Shown here: one piece after another, positions 30,013 through 40,739 of the stretch
How positions within the stretch are numbered: position 1 is the stretch's first letter
How the letters are laid out: every line of letters begins with the position of its first letter
DNA from: Loxodes magnus
Lineage: Eukaryota > Ciliophora > Karyorelictea > Loxodida > Loxodidae
Direction of reading: 5' to 3'
Length of the DNA: 64,000 nt
NCBI GenBank assembly: GCA_946699065.1
Contig: CAMPDV010000077.1
Coordinates: forward strand, 434,001 to 498,000
Notes under the pieces: model-generated
What the model was told of the DNA's origin: nothing
Databases searched by the model: none
The model's input: the letters and a program-made list of their open reading frames with translations, nothing else
Position numbers and translations under genes: made by a program

Positions 30013-30313
30013 TCAACTATAAAAGTTTTTGGACTGGAAACTCCTTTCCGATTGCACGACCCACTCTCTTTTTATGGAATAACGGGGATATCCTGTTGTA
30101 CTCCAGGCACAGCTGCTAGGGAGCTCCATCGCTATGAGCAGCCAGGCTTCAAGCCCCTACCAAGAGCGGATAATCTCAAAGACAGCGTTCCCTTCAGAAA
30201 ATGACTCTGACCAGGGACTTTCTCAGCGACTGGAAAGGAACTTGTTCCAAGCCATAAAACCAGAAAGTGTTGTCACGAAGGTCATTCTCAGCTCCCACCA
30301 TCTTTTCAATTAT
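30013..30313. mobile_element. R300 repeat, copy 1
   Basis: A 300-base unit of near-balanced GC in AT-rich surroundings, nearly identical to 59973-60276. It is flanked by imperfect repeats beginning ATTAGATT on both sides, consistent with an old target-site duplication. A small plus-strand ORF (30134 onward, MSSQASSPYQERIIS) is open in both copies, but most differences between copies change residues, so I do not call it a gene. It may be a retrocopied structured RNA or the end fragment of a longer element. Orientation is unresolved. Confidence 0.7.
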
Positions 30314-30552
30314 TAGATTTTTTATAAATATTTTATTTTAATTTAGTTAAAATAAAATATTTTTTACTATTTCTATTTTGAAATATACTTGTTATCACAT
30401 TGAATAACTTTTTGATACTATAATTAGAAATATTTTTTATTTCTATTAGTAAATTTCTTTGAATAACAAATAATTTTTAGTAAAACATTTTAATAAAATT
30501 ATATGAAAGATAAAGTTTTAAATTAAATTTTAAATTAAATTAAATTAAAAAT

Positions 30553-30665
30553 TTTAAGGCTAAGTGAGAGTGTTCCTTAAAAGATCCATAACCCCCTGTA
30601 TTACCTTTTACAGGGTCTCAGACTCCCCGGTGTCTCCACCCAAGTTCACTTCCGAGCATGAAAGA
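30553..30665. repeat. Short GC-rich island, possible retro-copied RNA fragment
   Basis: About 110 bases richer in GC than the flanks, with a hairpin CCCTGTA/TACAGGG around 30595-30616 and a TTAAA-rich tract on its left that could be a retroelement tail on the minus strand. No second copy was noticed in the window. Confidence 0.35.
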
Positions 30666-31650
30666 CAAAGTTAATTTTGAAATATTTATGACTCATTTAA
30701 TCTCAATTTTTTTTAGTCTTTTTGTCCAATTAGGATTAATCAAATTTTCTTTTTAACAATTAAGCGATTTTAGTCGCAAATTCTATTTTATATTATTTCT
30801 AATTCTTTGGTTTATTCAAATTTTTGAATTAATAATTTTTGGAAAATTAAAATTTTTAAAATATTAACTAATTTTTAATTTTGAGATAGATCAATCTTGC
30901 AGGTGAATATACACATATTAATTAAATACCATTTCATTTTATTCTAAAGTTTTCAATTTTTATACTTCAATTTCAATTTCAATTTCATTAATAAAAAAAA
31001 AAGTTTTCATACTAAGCTTCTAAATATAGTTTTTATACTAAATAGATATATCTTTATTTTTATAGATTATTTTTATCATTTTTTTAATCAAGAATATGCA
31101 AATAACTATTACTTATTTAGATTTAATTAAAGATTTTTTTTTCAATTATTTAATATTTAAATTTTATACTTTTTTCCGTTTTACAAAACTTCTTAAAATT
31201 TACTCAAAGCATAATTAATTTTTTAATTTAAACAAACTGGACAGTTACTTTATCATTTTTTAAATATTTATATAGTTTATGATTTATTAAGAGTAGAAAA
31301 TTATAAAGAAATAATAATTCTCTATTTTATAAATGGCAAAGCTCTAAAGTGGTTTAAAATGATAGAATAATAATCTTCATTTTATGCTTTTTGTATAATC
31401 TTTTTTCCAAATAAATTATCTAACATTTTTACTTCATAATTTATACAATTCATGTTTCTCAAATTTAAATAGTTTTTATTCGAACTTACAAAAAATTATC
31501 TAGTATAAACCAGCTAAAATAATAGTTTTATCATTTTTAAACTTTTTATATAATTCAAAGTTTTAAGAAATAGCATTTATAAAATTATTTATTTTACTTT
31601 ATTTAAATTTTTAAATATTTATAATAATCAAAATTTACCTCCGAATAGTA
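30666..31650. other. AT-rich sequence, nothing recognised
   Basis: Very T-rich, with no domain or element terminus recognised. Confidence 0.5.
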
Positions 31651-32843
31651 GGTTTAATATTCTTAAAAGAAAACAACAAGAAGATGATATAATAATTCCA
31701 TCAGCAAAATGTATAAGTAAATATAATAGGAAAAAAGAATGGGATTAAATCATATGTTATTTCAATCTAACTAGCATATAACTTTAAAAATTTATTAAGT
31801 AGGAATTTTGAAGATGTCCCAAATATGAAATGTGCAATATATAAAATAGATATGTTACAGTTAATTAAGACTTAGAATAAGGGACAGTAGATAGTATGAA
31901 AGTAAAATTGATATAGACTGAAAACTCCTTAAAACATATACGACTTAAGTAACATATATTTTGATTCAATTTTTTCATTAACATCCTGAACTTGGAAAAA
32001 GATTAGTAAATTTAAGTGAATTAGTAAGGATAAAAGAATATCTGCATCTATGAAAGTGGACTATCGACAGGATCCGAGAAATTTAGTAAAGATTAATAAA
32101 TTAGAAAAATAAAGATGGGGCTTATAAACATTAATGCAATATCTAGTAAATACCTGAATGTAGAAGATTTTATCAGAGATAACAATATATACGTTTTATC
32201 ATTAAATGTAATCTGATAAAAAGACGAATTTCCTCCACTAATAATAAATGGATATAGAATATATTTAAAAAACTCAGGAAAAGGAGGTGTGTATGTCTAG
32301 TGGTAGGAGAAGAATTGAATAATATAGAAGTGCAAATAGAAGGTGAGGAATAATTGAATCGATTAGTTAAAATTAAACTGGATAATATTTTAATCGCGTC
32401 TTGTTACAAGCCCGATAGTGGGAAAAATTAAGATATCAAAGATTAACTTTATGAACTTCTTAACATATTGCTAAATAAATTTGATAAGAATCCACAAATA
32501 CTGATAGGAAATTTCAACGCCCTTTTATAAGGTTTTGGAGAAAATCCTGAAAATAATTATAATAATACATATGGATTATAAGAATTTCTATTAAAAAATG
32601 ATCTTGAAATAAGGAATGATAGTAACATTAATACATGTATACACAAAGGAACTGGATAATTGTATTGTAATTATTATATCATTATAAACAACCATTTGAA
32701 TATTAATTAATTTGCAAACTTCACTGTTCATAATAATAGTTTATTTTTTGATCATACTCCAATCACTGTCTATTTTATTTATAATACTATAATCTATTGG
32801 GAAAAAATAACTCAAATTAAATATAAAGTACATAAGTAAAAAA
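31651..32843 (+). pseudogene. LINE ORF2 copy 2, AP-endonuclease-like domain
   Basis: From about 32096 the plus strand encodes an APE-type endonuclease (EEP family): an N-terminal INAISSKYL segment, LDNILIASCYKPDSG, then PQILIGNFNALL, where the usual GDFN Asp is Asn, and finally FDHTPITVYF with the catalytic DH. This domain nicks target DNA for target-primed reverse transcription. One or more small frame breaks lie near 32295. Upstream, 31651-32095, weaker readable text may be the end of ORF1 or the ORF2 start. The frame is cut at 32843 by a gag-only insertion and resumes after 33705 as reverse transcriptase. Confidence 0.7.
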
Positions 32844-32846
32844 AAG

Positions 32847-33719
32847 ATGTAAAGTTGCGGATTGAGAAAAGGCATTTATCCTGCTCCCGCCAGGAAGGAG
32901 GAGTAGAAGAGTGACTAGTAAACTGTACAAATTTAACCAAGCAAAAGAATCTAGCACTTACCTAGTACCTCAGTGGTCTAAGAGCAACCTAAGGAATAAT
33001 AAGAAACGTAAGTTCGCTCCTTTGCCATTGACTAAGTCCTTCTTGAAGAAGAGGAAGAAATAAACTACAAATAGTTGGCTTTGAACTTAGTCAAGGAGGT
33101 TGCCAAACTTAAATAGGAGCTGGAATAGCTCAGAGTTTATGCTGAGACGGAGGCTTAACTTTCTGATCAACGAGCTATCAACTCCGAACGGGAGCTACAG
33201 GTTATGTGAAATATGACTGAAGAGTAGTCCCGTTAATAAAAAATAGCAAATGGCAGGATCGACGACATTTAGAAAACGGTCTCAGTACTAAAGATTTAAA
33301 ATGATCCAGTGCCAGCTGTGAGGTAAGTTATGATGGAAATTGAACCGGTTCAGCCTATCAGCCAAAATGTTCAGAACTAGGTTGCAAAAAGACCTGTTAA
33401 GAAATGTTTCCAATGCGGCAGCATCTGACATTTGTTCCGCCAGTGCAAAAAATTCAGGTAGGCTCAACAGCAATATTGAAATAAGTAATATCGACTATAG
33501 CAGAACTACCTAACAGCACAAAGGGCTAGAGCAAGACTTTAATAAGAAAGGTTAGACAAAATGTATTGCAGCCCTAACGGATATATTTATAAAATTAAAA
33601 CTTAGAATGCATTAAGCTACCCTCAAGGCAACTAAAGACCTGTGTTGCAAAGCTGGAAGGAAAACCAGTTTAATAAACCCATCTACAAGTAGATAAGATG
33701 TAAAAAAATCAGTTCATGA
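32847..33719 (+). CDS. Gag-like protein with coiled coil and CCHC zinc knuckle
   Basis: 290 codons closed by TGA, uninterrupted. Order: an N-terminal LRKGIYPAPARKEE segment shared with the 47 kb copy (LRKGFFPAP), a Glu/Gln-rich region, a coiled coil around residues 75-150, and a CCHC knuckle CFQCGSIWHLFRQC (spacing C-X2-C-X4-H-X4-C, with TGA encoding Trp). A basic tail follows with KMYCSPNGYIYKIK, a motif also found in the other copies. Such proteins bind element RNA and form the RNP. The ATG and the TGA lie in or beyond the duplicated target, so both ends are probably accidental; the original start codon seems lost. Codons are richer in G/C than neighbouring host genes. Confidence 0.75.
32854..33694 (+). 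mobile_element. Gag-only retroelement insertion, 841 bp, with target-site duplication
   Basis: It interrupts the ORF2 copy between the endonuclease and the RT. Identical AAGATGTAAA repeats at 32844-32853 and 33695-33704 bound it. It carries only a gag-like ORF, with no RT or endonuclease. Its length matches the independent 836 bp insertion at 47124-47959. Confidence 0.75.
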
Positions 33720-35040
33720 TAGAATTGAAAACTTTTCTAACATTAACAACTTATAATTATACTTCTGATATATAAAGTAAATAGGTAATAAGATGCAATA
33801 GATAGGTACAAATATTAAGAATCTTTCCTACAAACTTATCTAGATAGATTAAGATAATCTTGAAGATTAATATGAAGTTATCAAAAAATAATATCTAAGA
33901 CAATGCTGATTAAACATTAGGATTGCTTATTCCAGACTCAAATTATAACAAGCTTCCTCGAGATCTTACTAAGAAATATATAGAGGCTAAAAGGGCTAAC
34001 TCAACATATAAGGAAGCTCACATTAAATCTGCAAGAATATACTAGCAAGTAAATAATCTTCATGAGACAACAAAACTACTTTGGAAAGACTTCAAGTATA
34101 ATCTGTGAAAATACAAAAAAAATAAAGCAAAAAAGAAATTTTGACTTCTAAATTATAAAAGAAATGCCGAATGGAAAAGCAGCTGGTCCAGATGGAATAA
34201 AAGGTGAACTTCTGAAATATGGTGAATAATATTTGTTAATAATTCTTCATTCTTTTCTAAATAATATGCTAACTTGGAAGAATCCCCTTAGGAATTAAAT
34301 ACATCAGATGATAATTCCAATATTTAAAAAAGGAAATAAAGATGATTGGAAAAGCTGACTACCTATTTTCTTATTAATACTATTCTAAAACTATATGATA
34401 AAGCTAAAAAAAAAGACTTTACAATTGATTTATTAGAGAAATTTGATTTACCCTTCATAAATGGGATTTATGAAAAACAGATAAGCAACTTAATAAACTT
34501 AATAATATAACAAATAATTGATAACTATCGGAAACGTGCTAAAGGTAAGACTAAATTGATAGCAACACTGATAGATGTTGAAAAAATGTTTGACTCATTA
34601 GAAAGAAGACTTTTGTTTGATTAACTTAAGTTAAACTACTACTTGGAATAATAATAGTCTTAGAATCGTTTGACAAAAATCTTAAAATTTTTCATTAATC
34701 AGAGATGGAAAGAACACCAGAACATTATAATAAAACAATAGAGTTATATAATGAAGTTCGCATGGACCAGTTTTAGCATTGTTATATTACGATTTAGTAA
34801 TTAAGATATTTGGAAAGTAAAAGTACCTAATTGGGATTTAAATGCCAGGATTCAAGTATTAGCTTTGCTTGTAGAGGATGGGTAGATGCTCTGATTCTTC
34901 TTTCTAAATCTGCAAAGTAGATATAGGAGTTAATAAATGAAACAAGTAAGCTTTTTGCATAAACTCATTTAAAGATAAATGCTACCAAATTTGAATGCAT
35001 CTAAATTTTAAAGAAAAATTAGAAATAAATAAATAAATTT
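33705..35040 (+). pseudogene. LINE ORF2 copy 2, reverse transcriptase N-terminal part
   Basis: RT motifs appear in order: MPNGKAAGPDGIKGELLKYG, MIIPIFKKGNKDDWKSW, LI(D)VEKMFDSLERRLLF, GPVLALLYYDLVIK, then GWVDALILLSKSAK, where the second catalytic Asp is replaced by Ala. Several frame shifts are needed, for example near 34390 and 34790. The copy is therefore inactive. It is cut at about 35030 by a minus-strand structured insertion and continues at about 35580. Confidence 0.8.
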
Positions 35041-35577
35041 GATTATAGAGCGCGTAGCACTCTCGTTGGTGCGCAGCTTTTTAAAAAAAATGTTTCATAC
35101 TGACAAGAATGTTTGTTACTGATAAAATTATCAGATACTGATAAACCTTGTTCAATACTGGTATAATTATTCAGTACTGATAAAAATGTTCAATACTGAT
35201 ATAATTTTAGAATACTCGTAATCTTTAATACTTGCTAGAAGTCCAAGGACATGGCAGGATTGTGTCTCATTGCATCACCAAAGCAGAGGACGACATGTGT
35301 CAATTATGGGTACTTAAATTCCCCACCTCTGATGAAGCTCGCAATATTATTTCTTTTTTGTTCCAGTATTAAAAATAAACGAAATCAAGTCAAGCCAACG
35401 TCGAAGGTCTAAGAATCTTATGTCTCGAGGCCAAACCAAAGCAGAGGAAGACATAAAGTCGATTATGGGTACTTAACTTCCCCAACCTCTGATGAAGATG
35501 ACCTTGTTGTTCACCTTCGAACAACTATGGCGGTTTTTTATATAATAAAACTTAAATTTATGATTAGGAAATTAACC
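35041..35577 (-). mobile_element. Structured noncoding insertion in RT copy 2
   Basis: It splits the RT frame: sequence on both sides aligns with RT copy 1 as one protein. The left end is shared hairpin copy 3 (35041-35081) beside an AAATAAATAAATAAA tail, so the 3' end is inferred at left. Two tandem copies of structured motif C lie at 35279-35337 and 35436-35498. No ORF is seen. Possible imperfect duplication ATTAGAAAT / ATTAGGAAAT flanks it. Confidence 0.6.
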
Positions 35578-36782
35578 AATTATTTAAAAAAATCAAGTAA
35601 CATATTTAGGTGTAATTCTACATCAGAAGCAGAATTTGAATCCCCATTGTAAAGAAGTCGCGTTCAAGTATTTAGCTGCAATGAAAAAAGCTGCTTTTTA
35701 ACTAATGCGATATAAGAATGTGACTCTTTGACATTTTAAAACTTTATGCAGACTTTTTACATTACCTAAAGCAGAATATGGAGGAGAACTAGTACTATGG
35801 TGCATTCAAAAAGAATTAAATGTAGTTTTGAGTAGAATTGAATCAAGCATGAGAATGATTTCAAGAAAAGCATTTTAAGCAGCAGTTTCAACATTTAACG
35901 AATCATGTTATATAGATTTAAACTGGTTACCCTTTAAGCACATTATGTCTTTAAAATTTTTTAAATTATATTATAAAATGAAATAAGAAAGCATTTATTT
36001 TCCTAGATCGACAATAGACTCTCTTTTCATTATCAACTGGAAAAAAAGGATTTTATTCTATGATCAAGTTTAACAATTATCAGACCTCTATAGTATCGAC
36101 CTGTAGAATTCCAAGATTAGTACAAATTAAAACAACTTTACTTAGTATATGGGAGACAATTCAACAATATTTCTATAATACAAGCTACTAAAAATTTAAG
36201 GGAATGAAAACAGCTAAATATATTCTGAGTATTTTAGTAATCTTAACCAATTTTCCAATAATTACTTACACTAAGTTGAACAAAAAATTTAGACAAGAAA
36301 TTATCAGTATATATAAACTAAGAACCCAATCTTATTATTTTCGAAAAGATCTTTAAGATCTTCACTATCCTGATGATAATCCCTACTATATGTGTAGAGA
36401 GTATGATACATTAGAGCACATTTTTAGATATATATACTATTCTAATACAAGAGAATGACTATCGTAAAAATTGGGAATTATGACTTAAGATACCTTGTAT
36501 TATATGATTAAGGAATTATAAACTTCTTTCCGAAGTCTTATTTGTGATATTTAAATTTATAAATAAAAATATTACACAGGAAACTTATGTCAAGAAGACT
36601 AGAATTATTAGAAATGAAAAAAGCAAAAAAAGGAAGAAATAAAAGATGAGATTATAGTAAGAGTAATTAAAAATTGATGAGATCAAGATTATAATTAAAA
36701 AATATTTTAGACATTTACTAATGTCTATAATTGAAGGAAGCAATTCTTGCAGTTATAGATGTCAAAAAATTATTTTGATTTA
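35578..36782 (+). pseudogene. LINE ORF2 copy 2, C-terminal part and 3' UTR
   Basis: The frame resumes as VTYLGVILHQKQNLNPHCKE and runs through KNVTLWHFKTLCRLFTLPKA and SCYIDLNWLPFKHIM, matching RT copy 1. A possible zinc-like motif PYYMCREYDTLEHIF follows near the C-terminus. TGA aligns with Trp. The 3' UTR near 36703-36765 has the perfect hairpin GACATT/AATGTC shared with copy 1, followed by a pentanucleotide tail. Confidence 0.75.
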
Positions 36783-36832
36783 AATTTAATTTAATTTAAT
36801 TTAATTTAATTTAATTTAATTTAATTTAATAA
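36783..36832 (+). repeat. (TTTAA)n tail of LINE copy 2
   Basis: About nine tandem TTTAA units, the microsatellite-type 3' tail expected of a non-LTR retrotransposon. It ends about 50 bases from the stop codon of the WD40 gene. Confidence 0.8.
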
Positions 36833-36883
36833 TTAATTCATTAAATTCGTAAAATTTATAAATTTAATTGTATTTGCTTCATC

Positions 36884-38701
36884 TCATCTGTAAAAACTCC
36901 ATGATCTCAATATTTTATCCTCTCCTCCTGATAATAACCAGTTATTATCTTTACTTAATGCTAAATCCTGTATTCATCCACTGTGTCCTTTTAATGTTTC
37001 TATATTCTCTCCCGTTTAGAATTTTCATATTTTGATTGTATTGTCATTTGAAGCTGAAATTATCAAATTATTGTCCGAAGTTACTTTCACTGAATTCACC
37101 CAATGTAAATGTCCAGATAAAGTTCTATAACATTATCCAGTTGCAAAGTCCCATATTTTTACTGTACTATCAGCACTTCCAGATACGATTCATTTCTGGT
37201 CACTTGATATCGCTACAGAATATACAAAATTCGTATGTCCCTAAAAAGTATTCTTTAACTAGCCAGTTATAAAGTCCCATATCTTTACTGTACTATCAGC
37301 ACTTCCAGATACGATTCATTTCTGGTCACTTGATATGGCTACAGAATGTACAGTACTTGTATGTCCCAAAAATGTAATCTTTAACTAACCAGTTATAAAG
37401 TCCCATATCTTTACTGTATTATCAGCACTTCCAGATACGATTCATTTCTGGTCACTTGATATTGCTACAGAATATACTTAACTCTTATGTCCCTATAAAG
37501 TACTCTTTAACTAACCTGTTGTAAAGTACCATATTTTAATCAAAGAATCCGATGAACCTGAAATGATATATTTATCGTCAGGTGAAATAGATACAGATAA
37601 TACTTAATCCTAATGCCCCTACAAAGTATTCTTTAACTAACCAGTTGCAAAGTCCCATATCTTTATCGTCTTATCTAAACTTCCAGAAACTATATTGCGA
37701 TTATCACTTTATATCGCTATAGAATATATAGCATTTGTATGTCCTTACAAGGAGATCTTTATTTAAGCACTTGTAAAATTCCGAATTTTACTTTGAGCAT
37801 CATAGTTATATTAATTCAATTGTGTTGCATTCAACAACATATCAAACTTCATTTAGCCATACTCCCTTGTCTCATTTAATAACTTTTTTATTTAAAGAGC
37901 CTACTCATTAATATTTTTTATAATGCTTACTTAAGCATATTCACTTTATTCATTTGTTACGTTTATCAGGTATACAATATTCTTATATGCACTGTCTAGC
38001 TTATTTTATATATATTATTTTTATTAAATCAGCTACTAACTTGCAAGATTCGTTATATTTTCTAACTTCATTTATATCTCTTAAACTATTTAACCTCTCA
38101 AATTACTCAAATTATTCTCATTTTTTTGTGTCAAATTATTTTCTTGATAATTCTCTATCTAAATGACTTGATTAGTACTTTTCTCTTAAATTTTACTAAA
38201 AAGTTATGTAATATTCGATTAAATAAATTCTAACTTTTTATATAACTATTATGCTTACTAGTTTTACAACTAGCTGACAATATTAGTTAAGTTTTCTATC
38301 TTATCTTTTATTTCTTTACATTTCTAACTTGTAATATTCTCTGTTTTATTCTGGATTTATTTAGAGTTTTAAATAAGTTCGTTAGCTGTCGTATCTTAGT
38401 CACTCTAAATTTTATCCATTTTTTCTTCTATCAAGTTCTAAATTTTTTCTAACTTATTTGCTATAAAAATTATTTGCTTATTTCTTTCATTTATATTATT
38501 CTTCAAAATATCTCAATCTTCTTTATTAACTGACGAAATCTAAAAAGAGACTTATGCTAACTAGATAATAAAAATTATAAAAAAGCAAATCTTAACAATT
38601 GTCCATCTTTTTTCTAGTTAATGAAATCTTTGAATTTTACTTTTTTATTCAAATAGATTGACGAAATCTCCTTCAAAGTAATTTTATTAGCTATTTTCCA
38701 T
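36884..38701 (-). CDS. Membrane-anchored coiled-coil WD40-repeat protein
   Basis: 605 residues closed by TGA; the phase at the WD repeats matches the start ATG, so no intron is needed. Residues 1-32 are cytoplasmic, 33-52 form one TM segment (WTIVKICFFIIFIIQLAQV), about 55-280 is a Gln/Asn/Lys-rich coiled coil, and about 290-605 carries seven WD40 repeats, enough for one seven-bladed propeller. Repeats show GH at the start and SGSADSTVKIWDF at the end, with several Trp encoded by TGA. Three consecutive repeats (about 37141-37518) are nearly identical in DNA with a 126-base period, so they were recently duplicated or homogenised. The last repeat ends ILRSWSFYR just before the stop. Probably a scaffold tethered to a membrane; partner unknown. 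Confidence 0.9.
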
Positions 38702-38982
38702 ATTTTTATTTATTTAAAAATATAAATGTTTATGTCCTAAAAAAAGAATAAGTCATAAAAATAGTTACGTAGTTTTTCTAAATTTATTTTATAATTTTTT
38801 CGTGAAATAAAAATAATTATATTATAAAAAAAGGTTAATAAAATAACTTTACTTTTAATTAAAAAAATTATTACTTTTTTATTTTAATTTAAATAATTAT
38901 TAAAAATACAGGCTAAACTTTACTTTTTTAAATTTTATAAACAAAAAAATATCAAATAATGATTAATGATTAAATTAAGTTT
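38702..38982. other. AT-rich 5' flank of WD40 gene
   Basis: Very AT-rich sequence upstream of the WD40 start; presumably contains its promoter. No defined motif is called. Confidence 0.4.
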
Positions 38983-39038
38983 GCCAATCTTGGAGGAATT
39001 TCATCTCTTCCTGCCGATCACCGGAATGCTCCGGGATT
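38983..39038. repeat. Structured motif D, copy 1
   Basis: CTTGGAGG, a short spacer, CTCTTCCTGCC, and a hairpin CCGGA/TCCGG. The copy at 62918-62974 keeps the frame of conserved blocks but replaces the hairpin by CCTCTAGA/TCTAGAGG, a compensatory change indicating RNA structure. Both lie at the presumed 3' side of minus-strand gag units. Confidence 0.5.
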
Positions 39039-39335
39039 TAACATAATATAGCATAATAAATTAATGTGATATTACTTTTTTTGGTTTATCACATATTAAA
39101 AGTTAAAAATTATTCTCTTTTGTTTGTTTTAAAATAAAAAATTTGATTCCCTGTCTAATTCGTGTCTTTTAAATCTGTCTGATGCTGAGTAAGATGAGAT
39201 GATATTAGAGGAATTCCAAATCTTATATAAAAAACACAGCTGATTTAAATACATCTAAAGTTAAAAAGTTAAAATTTCTTAAATATTTACAATTTCAACC
39301 ATCGAACGTCTTTCCGTTCTAGGTTTCAAGAACAG

Positions 39336-39395
39336 CCAAAGCAGTGGGGGATATAGTCAATTACGGTACTTAACTTACCCGACCCCTGATAAAGA
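39336..39395. repeat. Structured motif C, copy 3
   Basis: CCAAAGCAG start and CCTGATAAAG end. The internal hairpin is GGT/ACC around CTTAACTT, versus GGG/CCC in the 35 kb copies, and the closing stem is altered on both sides. Confidence 0.5.
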
Positions 39396-39539
39396 TATTA
39401 TTTTCTTCTCCCCTCGATTGTTGGCCTTAGTTCCAACGGAGATTCCTCTTGCTTAAGAATGTTTAGCAAGCCAAACAAGCTGAACATGCTAAAACTTAGG
39501 AACCTCCATTTTTTAAATTATATCCTCCGGGATTTAATA

Positions 39540-40390
39540 AAAATATTTAAAAGTTTGATCTCCTCTCTCTTTCATTTATCCTCATTTTCTTCAGTTTCAT
39601 CTTCCATTCTGTTCTGATTTCTTCTTGTAGATCTTGCCAAACTCTTTCATATAGAATCTTTCTCTAATTCTTCTTTGATACAGTTTACTTTTTCCCCTTT
39701 TTTACGCTTGTTTTTTTCTTTGCTTTGTTCAATTTTGATTCTTGAAACTTAGGAATTTCTTGCATCTCCTTCATAAATTTTCTCCAAAATTTCAATAATA
39801 ATATCTTTTCTGAATTCTTTTAGGTTTTTTTTGTGTCTTCCTTTTCAATCATCATTGGATCACTTCTTTGCTCATTTTTCTCTTTTTTTCGTTGCAATTT
39901 CTCTTCTATTTTTTCAAATCTGTTGTCCGATTCTCTCTTTTTCTGAAGCTATTTTTGGGATTAGCTACTCTGATTTTGTGATATGCTCCAAAAAACGCTT
40001 AGTTTTTCTTTTCTAGGGCATGAGTCTTGATTCTATTAATTCTGCTAGGTTAAGCTGTTTCATTAACTTCTCATTGTCCTTCTTTAGCTTCTTGATATCT
40101 TCCTGGAGGTTTAGTCCACTTTGACGAGCTTTTCCATGCTCATCTGGCCAGAATGATTAAAATCTGAGAATTTCTGGTACAAAGCAGACGAAATCTGCTT
40201 TCTGGTTTTCTCCTGAGACGTTGGGATGATTTCATGGATGACTTTCTTAGACTACTACTGTATTTCTTGGGCCTATGTTCCGGATTATTAAGAAAAAGGG
40301 TAGGGTTAAGCAAAAGAAGACTGGCTTCTGGTTTTCTCTTCTTCTTGGAGGTGGTGTAGAAACCTGATTTGAAGCTTTTCCTTTTATATT
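39540..40390 (-). pseudogene. Gag-like unit, minus strand (39.5-40.4 kb)
   Basis: The minus strand gives a coiled-coil region with LQEDIKKLKKDNEKLMKQL and a RLM motif like the gag copies at 46 and 63 kb. Frame breaks lie within it and no CCHC knuckle is evident, so it is degraded. No RT accompanies it. Base composition is less AT-rich than the flanks, as for the other gag copies. Confidence 0.55.
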
Positions 40391-40739
40391 ATTTAAATAT
40401 CAAGCAATTAAAATAATAAATAATATATACCTTTTTTATAATAGCTTATTATATAACAAAAATTTTCTTAAACCCTTTAATTTTAATAAAACTTTAATAT
40501 TTTATTTACTTTGTCTAATTTATGAACTCAAGTATTAACCTTTTTGTGATATTTTATATAAAAATGTATTAATTTTATTAATATGTGATTTTAATTTGGT
40601 CATTGTGGAAGATATTAGATTATATTTAAATATGAATTATCTTATTATTAATCATTTTAAAATTTTATCATAAAACTGAAAAAATCAAATAAATATTGAA
40701 TATTTAAAAAATATCAATTAATATGTCTATATATTTTTT

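Noticed and set aside
30134..30316. Protein gene of 60 residues in R300 copy 1
   Set aside because: Open in both copies, but most differences between copies change the amino acid and there is no recognised family; the code has so few stops that openness means little.
35041..35081. tRNA-like reading of the shared hairpin
   Set aside because: GATTATAGAGC-GCG resembles the end of a tRNA D arm and an anticodon stem, but there is no acceptor stem, T arm or box B at the right spacing. A retroelement 3' hairpin explains all eight copies better.
35279..35498. 5S rRNA-derived SINE or hammerhead ribozyme
   Set aside because: The minus strand of motif C contains GAAGTTAAG as in 5S rRNA and the plus strand contains CTGATGA as in hammerheads. 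The 5S internal promoter boxes and the hammerhead GAAA strand and cleavage triplet are not in the required places.
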